Source: Pseudomonadota bacterium (GTDB taxonomy: Bacteria > Myxococcota > Myxococcia > Myxococcales > Anaeromyxobacteraceae). Taken from it: a stretch of DNA of 9,647 bases. Location: the NCBI GenBank assembly GCA_023419875.1, contig JAEZXM010000125.1, positions 1 through 9,647 of the forward strand, in the 5' to 3' direction. Below, piece by piece: positions 1-7,000 of the stretch. The notes below the pieces were generated by a model, which saw nothing but the letters and a program-made list of their open reading frames with translations, was not told the origin of the DNA and did no database searches. How positions within the stretch are numbered: the stretch's first letter is position 1; every line of letters starts with the position of its first letter. Both the position numbers and the translations under genes were made by a program.

Positions 1-2
1 CC

Positions 3-1208
3 CCCCCCCCCCCCGGCCCGGGGGGCGGGCCGCGGGCGGATCCGGCCCTCTTCGAGCCGGCGGGGCCCCGCGAGCGGCTCTACTTCGACCCGGCCCGCAC
101 CCGCGCCGCGATCGTGACCTGCGGCGGCCTCTGTCCGGGCCTCAACAACGTCATCCGCTCGATCGTCCTCCAGCTCCACCACGGCTACGGCGTCCGCGAG
201 GTGATCGGCTACCGGGGCGGCTACGGCGGCCTCGACCCGGCAAACGGGGCGGAGCCCCTCCCGCTCTCCCTCGAGCTCGTGGACAAGATCCACCGCCAGG
301 GCGGGACGATCCTCGGCACCTCGCGCGGGCCGGTGGACATCGGGAGGGCCGTGGACGACCTCGTGCGCCGCGAGATCGATCTGCTCTTCACCATCGGCGG
401 CGACGGCACCCAGCGCGGCGGGGCCGCGCTCTTCCAGGAGGCGCGGCGGCGCGGCCGCCCGCTCGCCGTGGTCGGGATCCCGAAGACGATCGACAACGAC
501 GTGGCCTTCGTCTCCCAGACGTTCGGCTATCCGACCGCGCTCGAGGAGGCGCGCGCCGTGCTCGACCGGGCGCACGTGGAGGCGAAGAGCGTTCACAACG
601 GGATCTCGCTCGTGCGCCTCATGGGCCGGAGCGCCGGCTTCATCGCCGCCGGCGCGACCCTCGCCAGCCAGGACGTGAACTTCTGCCTCGTGCCGGAGGT
701 GCCGTTCGCGCTGGAGGGGCCGGGCGGGTTCCTCGCGGTGCTGAAACGGCGGATCCTCGACCGCGCGCACGCCGTGATCGTCGTCGCCGAGGGGGCGGGC
801 CAGGACCTCGTCGCCGGCGGCGAGGGCGAAGCCCGAGCAATCGAAGCCGGGCGTGACGCCTCCGGGAACGTGAAGCTGAAGGATGTCGGCGTGTTCCTCC
901 GCGAGCGGATCGAGGCCTACTTCCGGGCCGAGGGCGTGCCGGCCGTGCTGCGGTACTTCGACCCCGGCTACCTCATCCGGAGCTGCCCGGCCAACGCCGA
1001 GGACGCGATCCACTGCGATCTCTTCGCGCGGAACGCGGTGCACGCGGCGATGGCCGGAAAGACCGGCCTCGTCGTCGGTCATCTTCACGATCGGTTCATT
1101 CACGTGCCGATCGAGCTCCTCGCCTCGCAGCAGAAGCGGCTCGACCCGGCCGCCTCCCAGTGGCAGGCGGTCCTCGCCGCCACCGGTCAGCCAGCGCGGT
1201 TCGGGTGA
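3..1208 (+). CDS. pfkA: ATP-dependent 6-phosphofructokinase, TP0108/clade X type (5' partial)
   Basis: Phosphorylates fructose 6-phosphate to fructose 1,6-bisphosphate in glycolysis, in the cytoplasm. The frame is open from base 3 with no ATG, GTG or TTG before the internal GTG at 114. Family sequence (FEPAGPRERLYFDP, then IVTCGGLCPGLNNVIRS) lies across that GTG, so the true start is upstream of the window. Visible motifs are GGDGTQRGG (about 396-422), PKTIDND (480-500), MGRSAGF (from 621), PEVPF, the DPGYLIRSCPANAEDAIHC block typical of this clade, and a C-terminal AVLAATGQP. In E. coli numbering the enzyme has Gly104 with Lys124. Known enzymes of the PPi-PFK-like clade with this pair, such as trypanosome PFK, use ATP. 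The first dozen visible codons are Pro/Gly-rich and sit on the C run at the window edge, so they are the least reliable part. TGA stop at 1206-1208. Confidence 0.93.
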   Translation, partial: PPPPGPGGGPRADPALFEPAGPRERLYFDPARTRAAIVTCGGLCPGLNNVIRSIVLQLHHGYGVREVIGYRGGYGGLDPANGAEPLPLSLELVDKIHRQGGTILGTSRGPVDIGRAVDDLVRREIDLLFTIGGDGTQRGGAALFQEARRRGRPLAVVGIPKTIDNDVAFVSQTFGYPTALEEARAVLDRAHVEAKSVHNGISLVRLMGRSAGFIAAGATLASQDVNFCLVPEVPFALEGPGGFLAVLKRRILDRAHAVIVVAEGAGQDLVAGGEGEARAIEAGRDASGNVKLKDVGVFLRERIEAYFRAEGVPAVLRYFDPGYLIRSCPANAEDAIHCDLFARNAVHAAMAGKTGLVVGHLHDRFIHVPIELLASQQKRLDPAASQWQAVLAATGQPARFG

Positions 1209-1318
1209 GGGCCGGCGGTCGGGGGGACGGAAGTTGCGTCCCGGCACAACCTTGCTGCCTTTTGGCACTTCAGGGTCCTCCCGCGCTGGACGACGCTATC
1301 TGTCGGGAGGAAGAACCG
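1209..1318 (+). promoter_or_regulatory. Intergenic region upstream of the HxlR regulator, with short dyads
   Basis: This 110-bp spacer is locally AT-richer than its surroundings around 1231-1275. It holds TGCC-TTTT-GGCA (1256-1267), an outer AAGT (1231-1234) / ACTT (1267-1270) pair, and an imperfect GTTGCG / GCACAAC dyad upstream. No -35/-10 pair with normal spacing is convincing. It is a plausible home for an autoregulatory operator, but the dyads are short enough to be chance. Confidence 0.3.
1305..1311 (+). promoter_or_regulatory. Ribosome binding site of the HxlR regulator
   Basis: GGGAGGA lies seven bases before the ATG at 1319. It decides the start: an upstream in-frame ATG at 1160 lies inside the phosphofructokinase gene, and extending to it would add 53 residues unlike any HxlR protein. 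Confidence 0.75.
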
Positions 1319-1687
1319 ATGACCTTCGCGCTGGTGCCCCCGCCGCCCCCGTCTGCCAGGCCCTGCTCCGTCGAGCGGGCGCTCGCGATCCTGGGCGGCA
1401 AATGGAAGCCGCGGCTCGTCCAGCTCCTCGCCGAGCGGACCCACCGCTTCCGCGAGGTGGAGCGGCGGCTTCCGCACGTCTCGCGGAAGGTGCTCGTCGA
1501 GCAGCTCCGGGCGCTCGAGGCGAGCGGCCTCGTCGCGCGCACCGTCTACCCGGTCGTCCCCTCGCGCGTCGAGTACGCGCTCACGGAGCGCGGCCGGAGC
1601 GCGCTGCCGCTCCTGCGTGCGCTCGAGGAGTTCGGCGAGGGCCTGATGGCGGAGCGGGGGCTGGAGAGCGCTACGCTGGGGGGGTGA
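1319..1687 (+). CDS. HxlR-family winged-helix transcriptional regulator
   Basis: A 122-residue DNA-binding protein, a normal length for the family. After a Pro-rich N-terminus come PCSVERAL (Cys16) and LGGKWKPRLVQLL (residues 25-37), the hallmark start of HxlR domains. The recognition-helix region is FREVERRLPHVSRKVLVEQL (44-63), followed by the wing LVARTVYPVVPSRVEYALTE (71-90) and a C-terminal dimerisation helix. Many HxlR proteins (YodB, HypR, QorR) sense quinones, aldehydes or oxidants through a Cys at this N-terminal position. That this one does so is inference. It lies 110 bp after the phosphofructokinase gene and converges on the DUF1801 gene with 13 bp between stops. No reductase or other usual HxlR target is adjacent, so its regulon cannot be read from here. 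Confidence 0.9.
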   Translation: MTFALVPPPPPSARPCSVERALAILGGKWKPRLVQLLAERTHRFREVERRLPHVSRKVLVEQLRALEASGLVARTVYPVVPSRVEYALTERGRSALPLLRALEEFGEGLMAERGLESATLGG

Positions 1688-1700
1688 GGCGTCCGCGGCA

Positions 1701-2228
1701 CTAACCCATCCACCCCGGCAGCTTCGACGCCTGCCGGACCCACCGCGACAGGAGCTCCTCGTCGATCCGGTCGTCCTCGTGGACGTCGAGGTAGCGGACC
1801 TCGTCGTGCTTGGACTCGCCTGGGGGAATCGGACGCAGGGACGTCCCGCGGAAGAACGCCAGCTTCACGTACCTCGCGAAGCAGTGGAAGCTGAGGAACC
1901 AGCCCCTGCCCTCGACGCCGTAGAAGGGCGAGTTCCAGCGCACGGCCTTGCGCACGCCGGGCACGGTGCGTGCGACGAGCGCGTCGACGCGGCGGCCGAC
2001 GTCGCGCTTCCAGCCCGGCATGGCCGCGATGTACGCCTGGACGGGGGCGTCGCCGTCGCCCTTCGCGATCTGCGGGTTGCCGCCGGCGAGGAGCTTCGGC
2101 TTCGCGGCTCCCCGCCGGCGCCCGTCCGCGGGCGCGCGGGAGCGCCTGGCATCGGCGGCCAGGCGCTCCGCTTTCTTCGTGGCGGCCTTCCTGGGACGTC
2201 GGGGCGAGCCGGGCTTCGTGCTGGGCAT
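1701..2228 (-). CDS. DUF1801 domain protein with basic N-terminal tail
   Basis: A 175-residue protein of unknown biochemical function. The DUF1801 (YdhG-like) domain spans about residues 58-172. It includes VQAYIAAMPGWKRDVGRRVD, a central KAVRWNSPFYGVEGRGWFLS stretch, KLAFFRG and the C-terminal HEDDRIDEELLSRWVRQASK. Residues 1-48 form a low-complexity tail rich in Lys, Arg, Ala and Pro, with 16 Lys/Arg among 48, resembling histone H1-like or nucleic-acid-binding tails. The ATG at 2226-2228 has only a close AGGGG upstream. No other in-frame start keeps the domain intact. It follows the GH43 gene on the same strand with 21 bp between them, so co-transcription is possible, but a functional link to the enzyme is not evident. 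TAG stop at 1701-1703. Confidence 0.85.
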   Translation of the reverse strand: MPSTKPGSPRRPRKAATKKAERLAADARRSRAPADGRRRGAAKPKLLAGGNPQIAKGDGDAPVQAYIAAMPGWKRDVGRRVDALVARTVPGVRKAVRWNSPFYGVEGRGWFLSFHCFARYVKLAFFRGTSLRPIPPGESKHDEVRYLDVHEDDRIDEELLSRWVRQASKLPGWMG

Positions 2229-2249
2229 GCCCCTCGATCTATCCGCCGC

Positions 2250-3719
2250 TCACGGGCGCCGCTGCCACTGCTGGTTGTAGCCCCCGCCGCAGGTCCACTG
2301 GATGAGGGCGGCGCCGTCCGCGGTGGAGCCGCCCGTCACGTCGAGGCACTTGCCGCTGTGGCGCGCGACGAGCTGGGCCCAGCCCGAGCCCATGTCCCGG
2401 ACCTGCCACTGCTGGTTGGAGCCGCTCCCGCACGTGTACTGGATGACGGTGGCGCCGTTCGCGGTCGAGCCGCTCGTCACGTCGAGGCACTTCCCGCTCT
2501 GGACGTTCACGACGCGGAAGTACCCGCTGCCTGCGTCCTGGAACCGCCATCGCTGGTTCGAGCCGCCGTTCGAGGACCACTGGATCACCGGCGCCCGATC
2601 CGCGGTCGAGCCGTCCTTCACGTCGGCCAGCTTGCCGCTGTGGCGCGCGACGAGCGCGACGCTCGGAACGGTCGGGCCCGCCGCCCACGCGCCCGTCACG
2701 GTGTCGATCGTCCAGGTGTCGTACCAGGACAGCCCGAGCGTGCGGGCTCCCGAGTTCACCGTCAGCGGAAGCCAGACGTAGCGCGAGTCGGGCAGGTTGC
2801 TCCCGAACCAGCGGTCGCCCATGTAGACGTAGGTCGTGGTCTGGGTGCCGGTCACCGGCAGGACGTAGGTGGTCTGGGAGTCGTACGAGGTGCTCGAGCC
2901 CGGCGTCAGGTCCCGGAGGCTCGACCAGGGCCCGGCGAGCGATGTGGCGGACATGTACCGCTGCATGTTGGGCGCCCAGCCCGAGGTGCCGGACGTCACC
3001 ATGAAGTAGACGCCGTCGACCTTGAAGATGGCCGGGGACTCGCGGTACTGGCCGGGGAGCCGGTAGATCTCCTGCGCGACGCTCAGGTAGTCCGCGGAGA
3101 GGCGGTAGATCACCATGTCCGCGTTCTCGTTGGCCGACGCCGCCAGGTAGCCCTGGCCGTCGGTGTCCCTGTAGAGCGTCATGTCGCGGGCCATGTTGCC
3201 GAGGGGCCGGAAGCTCCCGCGGTACACGTACACGTCGTCGCACGGTCCCGCCGCCCCGGTCGTCGCGACGCCCACGCGCGCGTCGGCGTAGTTCGAGCTG
3301 TCGATGTGCATGTACATCACCCACTGCCGGGTGGCGTCGTTGAAGACGAACTTGGGCCGCTCGACGACGCGGTTGGGGCCGAGATCGCCGCCGCTCTGCC
3401 GCGTGAGGAGGTTCCGGCGGAAGGTCCAGCTGACGAGGTCGGTCGACGAGTAGCACTTGATGTTCTGGAACGCGGTGCCGTTCGTCTTGTCCTCGCCGAT
3501 CCAGTAGTAGGTCCCGGCGTGCTGGACGAAGCCGCCGCCGTGCGCCTGGATGCGGGCGCCGGAGGTGTCGGTCCAGACCGTGCCGGAGACGACGGGCTGC
3601 GGCGCCGCGCGCGCACCGGTGGCGTGAAGGCCCGCGACGGCCAGGGCCGTCGCGGCGATGACGGCGGGCAGGTGCCGCGCCAGGCGCCGGAGGTTCGAGG
3701 GGAGTGGACGCGATGACAT
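2250..3719 (-). CDS. Secreted GH43 (subfamily 24-like) exo-beta-1,3-galactanase candidate with C-terminal CBM13
   Basis: A 489-residue extracellular glycosidase, probably removing galactose units from the beta-1,3-galactan backbone of type II arabinogalactan. The signal peptide is residues 1 to about 38 (basic n-region, hydrophobic PAVIAATALAVAGL, Ala-rich site before APQP). The five-bladed GH43 propeller spans about 45-350 and begins with the subfamily-like RIQAHGGGFVQHAGTYYWIGE. Three positions match the catalytic set I recall for Phanerochaete Pc1,3Gal43A (Glu102, Glu208, Gln263): Glu120 in VVERPKF, Glu227 in YRESPAIF, and Gln282 in YDSQTTY. Spacings are 107 and 55 here against 106 and 55. 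Residues 353-489 form a ricin-B trefoil with three QxW repeats. GH43_24 plus CBM13 is a known pairing, as in Clostridium thermocellum. The start is set by a strong AAGGAGG site. The gene diverges from the large glycosidase at 4004. Substrate is inferred, not proven. Confidence 0.87.
   Translation of the reverse strand: MSSRPLPSNLRRLARHLPAVIAATALAVAGLHATGARAAPQPVVSGTVWTDTSGARIQAHGGGFVQHAGTYYWIGEDKTNGTAFQNIKCYSSTDLVSWTFRRNLLTRQSGGDLGPNRVVERPKFVFNDATRQWVMYMHIDSSNYADARVGVATTGAAGPCDDVYVYRGSFRPLGNMARDMTLYRDTDGQGYLAASANENADMVIYRLSADYLSVAQEIYRLPGQYRESPAIFKVDGVYFMVTSGTSGWAPNMQRYMSATSLAGPWSSLRDLTPGSSTSYDSQTTYVLPVTGTQTTTYVYMGDRWFGSNLPDSRYVWLPLTVNSGARTLGLSWYDTWTIDTVTGAWAAGPTVPSVALVARHSGKLADVKDGSTADRAPVIQWSSNGGSNQRWRFQDAGSGYFRVVNVQSGKCLDVTSGSTANGATVIQYTCGSGSNQQWQVRDMGSGWAQLVARHSGKCLDVTGGSTADGAALIQWTCGGGYNQQWQRRP
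2253..2663 (-). other. Ricin B-type CBM13 module of the GH43 enzyme
   Basis: Residues about 353-489 hold three tandem lobes of roughly 45 residues, closing with NQRW (388-391), NQQW (435-438) and NQQW (483-486). The second and third lobes carry the paired cysteines (GKCLDV with YTCG or WTCG). The first lobe reads GKLADV and WSSN and lacks both cysteines, so it cannot form that disulfide. The module normally binds galactose- or xylose-containing glycans. Confidence 0.88.
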
Positions 3720-3723
3720 GGTG

Positions 3724-3730
3724 CCTCCTT
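3724..3730 (-). promoter_or_regulatory. Ribosome binding site of the GH43 gene
   Basis: On the minus strand AAGGAGG stands four bases before the ATG at 3719. It is a near-perfect Shine-Dalgarno match and fixes this start. Confidence 0.8.
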
Positions 3731-3929
3731 GTGCTCGGAGAGCGGGTCCGTGGATACGTCGTCGGGTGACACGGGGAAAGCCGGCCTAGACTACCAGCGA
3801 AACCGTGCAACGCATCCGGCACGACACATCAAGGACGCCGCGGCCTCCGCCGGATCGCCCGACCTCGGCATCGATCGCAAGAATCCCTTCGAAGTTCAGG
3901 GTGCTCACGAGCCTTCTCGCGTTGGAGCG

Positions 3930-3935
3930 TTGACA
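3930..3935 (+). promoter_or_regulatory. Possible -35 element for the large glycosidase gene
   Basis: TTGACA matches the sigma-70 -35 consensus exactly, 68 bp before the ATG at 4004. The bases 16-18 bp downstream (CGAACGC) are a poor -10, so the promoter may need an activator or the match may be chance. Confidence 0.3.
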
Positions 3936-3987
3936 CGATCCACATGAAGTGCGAACGCAGCCGGAACGCCCAACAACAACGTTGCAG

Positions 3988-3997
3988 AAGGAAGGGG
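3988..3997 (+). promoter_or_regulatory. Ribosome binding site of the large glycosidase gene
   Basis: The purine run AAGGAAGGGG ends six bases before the ATG at 4004. It favours that ATG over the GTG at 4001, which would be only three bases away, and over an upstream ATG at 3944 that would bury the lipoprotein signal behind 20 extra polar residues. Confidence 0.7.
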
Positions 3998-4003
3998 CCC
4001 GTG

Positions 4004-7000
4004 ATGCGTATCGACACCCTGAGGTTCGTCCGTGCCTGCGTTCTGTCCCTCCTGCCGGCGCTCGCGGCCTGCGGCCCCGAGCTGACGGCCGACGAGTCCG
4101 GCACCTTCGCGGCCGCGACGGACAGCCACTCGTTCAACACCACCACGGGCACGTTGAACGTCGACTACGGCGCGTACCTGTCGAAGCACGACGTCGTGTT
4201 CAATTCGCCGATCACCACCGCCACCAACGGTCAGACGGTGGCGACCGGCCGGATCGGCGCGCAGGTCTGGAACAGCAACGGCCTGACCATGCAGGTCACC
4301 GGCGTCGACAACGCCCAGCAGACCGCCTTCTCGTCCGGGCTGGTGAACCTCCGGACGAGTCCCGGCATGGACACCGGGTACAGCCGGTTCCAGCAGCGGC
4401 TCAACCTGTACGACGGCGTCATCACCGCCACCTACGACTCCAACCGGACCGTGACGGTCATGGGGGCCCCGAACTCCGAGGTGCTCGGGATCCACGTGGA
4501 GGACGGGCGGAGCGGAGTGTCGAGCGTCACCCTGGAGATCAGCATCTGGGATCTCAGCGGCCTGCCCGCGTCCTCGAACTCGATGTACCTGGACATCCCG
4601 AACATGGGGACCTGGAAGACGGTCTCCACCTTCGCCGACTCGACCGGCGCGGGCATCAGCCGCGGCCAGAGCGACTCGAACGGCTTCGGGTACACGCTCG
4701 CCGCCTCGGTCGAGGGCGCCAGCTACACCGCCTCCGTCGTCAACGGGAGCACGGTCCGCCTGACGATCACCCCGACCTCGAGCTACACGATCTGGATCGC
4801 CAACGCGACGCGGAAGAATGCGCCCAACGGCGACTCGGTCGCGCAGGCGAAGCGCCTGCTGAGCGGCGCCAGGACCAGCGGCTACGCGGCCACCCTCGCC
4901 AGCTTCAAGCGGTGGTGGAACGACTTCTGGAACGCCTCCTTCGTGCAGTACTCGAACGCCGCGGGCGACGCCGACTACCTGGAGAACTCCTACTACCTGG
5001 CCGAGTACATCATCGCGGGCGGCTCCTTCGGCAACTATCCCTTCCAGCACATCCACGGCACCTACAACGCGAAGAAGGACGACCAGGCCACCCAGTGGTC
5101 GGGCGGGTACTGGTTCTGGAACCAGCGCGACGTCTTCCACTCGTTCCTGGCGTCGAACCACGCGAGCGTGCTCGACACCTTCTACAACCTCTACCTCCGC
5201 AACTACGACGCGATGAAGGCGACGACCCAGCGCCGGTTCGGCGTGGACGGCATCTGGGTGCCGGAGACCATCGGCTGGGACGGGAACGCCCGGCACACCG
5301 AGAACAGCGACTTCACGAAGAACGTCTTCACCACCGGTGACGAGGCGGGCCAGTGGATGTACTACCGGTACAAGTACACCAACGACGCGGCCTGGCTGTC
5401 GAGGATCTACCCCTTCATGCGGGAGGCGGCCAAGTTCCACACGTCGCGGTTCTCGCGCGACAGCGCCGGGAAGTACTACATGGCCAGCTCGAACTCCCAC
5501 GAGACCTACTGGAACGTGCGGAACGCGCTGACCGATCTCGTCGCGGTGAAGGCCTTCTTCCCGATGGTGATCGAGGCGAGCGCCACGCTCGGGCAGGACG
5601 CCAACCTCCGGGCGCAATGGCAGGACGTGCTCAACAACCTCGTCGCCTACCCCTCGGACTCCAACGGCTACCTCCCCCACACCCCTCCGATCTCGGCGAC
5701 GCGCAACAACGAGAACGTCGTTTGCGAGATGGCCTGGCCCTATGGCGTCGTGGGCATCGGCTCGCCCGACCTCTCCCGGGTCGTCTACAACTGGAACACC
5801 CGCCCCTTCCCGCACACCGAGATCTGGTCGCCGGACGCCGTCCAGGCGGCGCGGCTCGGGATGGGCGCGCAGGCCTTCTCCAGCATGAAGACGATGATCG
5901 GGAAGTTTCAGGCCTATCCCAACGGCATCACGAACACCTGGAACGGCGTCTACGACTCGCTCGGCACGCACCTCAGCGCCATCAACGAGTCGCTGCTGCA
6001 GAGTCACACCGGCAAGATCCGGGTCTTCCCCGCCCTCCCCGGCGACACCAGCTTCGTCGGCAAGTTCACCTTGCTCGCGTACGGCGGATTCCTCGTGAGC
6101 TCCGAGAGAGAGGGCAACGAGATCAAGTACGTGGGGCTGAAGAGCCTGCACGGCAAGCCCGCGACGGTGGTCAATCCCTGGGGCAATCAGCAGGTGCAGG
6201 TGCGGAACGTCGCGAACGACACCGTCGTCCTCACGAGCTCGGCGAGCGAGTTCACCTTCAACACGGCAGCGAACGGGATCTACGTCATCGAGCGGACCGC
6301 CAAGCTCCTTGGCGCCTACGGCTACGCGCCGATCACCGCGACGGCGAACCAGAGCCAGAAGACACTCGCCGGCACGAGCGCCAGGCTCGGCGCCGGCACG
6401 GGGTCGGCCCAAACGAACTACACGTTGACGGTCACGAAGTCGGGGAACGGCAGCGGCACCGTGAGCGGCGGCGCCATCAACTGCGGCAGCACCTGCAGCG
6501 CCGTCGTCGCCGCGGGCACCACCGTCACCCTGACGGCCACCCCTGCCCCCGGCTCGACCTTCGCCGGCTGGAGCGGTGCCTGCAGCGGCACCGGGAGCTG
6601 TACGCTCACGATGAGCTCGGCCCGGAGCGTGACCGCCAGCTTCACCGCGCCCCAGACCGGCGGGGTGTCCATCAACGCAGGCGGCTCGGCGAGCGGGACG
6701 TTCGTCGCCGACGCCTACTTCTCCGGCGGCAGCACCTACTCGACGACCAGCGCCATCGACACCTCGCAGATCACCGGCGCGGTGCCGCCCCAGGCGGTCT
6801 TCCAGACGGAGCGTTACGGTGAGTTCACGTACACCGTCCCGGGGCTCACCGCCGGCAACGCGTACACGGTGACGCTCTACTTCGCGGAGAGTTACTGGAC
6901 CGCCGCGGGCCAGCGGACGTTCAACGTCGCCGTCAACGGCGCGACCGCCCTCACCGCCTTCGACATCTTCGCGGCCGCTGGGGGCGCCGGCAGGGCCATC

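Larger units (their letters stand above)
3720..4003. promoter_or_regulatory. Divergent intergenic region between the two glycosidase genes
   Basis: This 284-bp spacer must hold both promoters and any shared operator. It is visibly less GC-biased than the coding regions. I see no -10/-35 pair with good spacing on the minus strand. On the plus strand a consensus TTGACA stands at 3930-3935 without a recognisable -10. A short palindrome CAACGTTG occurs at about 3976-3983. A small open frame on the plus strand at 3729-3947 has no database-like features and is not called. Confidence 0.6.

Noticed and set aside
1256..1290. Possible sigma-54 promoter beginning TTTTGGCAC before the HxlR gene
   Set aside because: TGGCAC is present but no TTGC or TTGCA occurs at the required spacing.
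1779..3716. Long open frame (645 codons) on the plus strand opposite the DUF1801 and GH43 genes
   Set aside because: Low-complexity Arg/Ala/Val/Gly-rich translation crossing two well-supported genes; a composition artefact.
2239..3822. Second long minus-strand frame overlapping the GH43 gene
   Set aside because: Same-strand shadow of the GH43 gene in another frame, with Arg/Pro-rich translation and no motifs.
3729..3947. Small plus-strand frame in the divergent spacer
   Set aside because: No ribosome binding site, overlaps the GH43 leader region, and has no recognisable sequence; more likely regulatory DNA.
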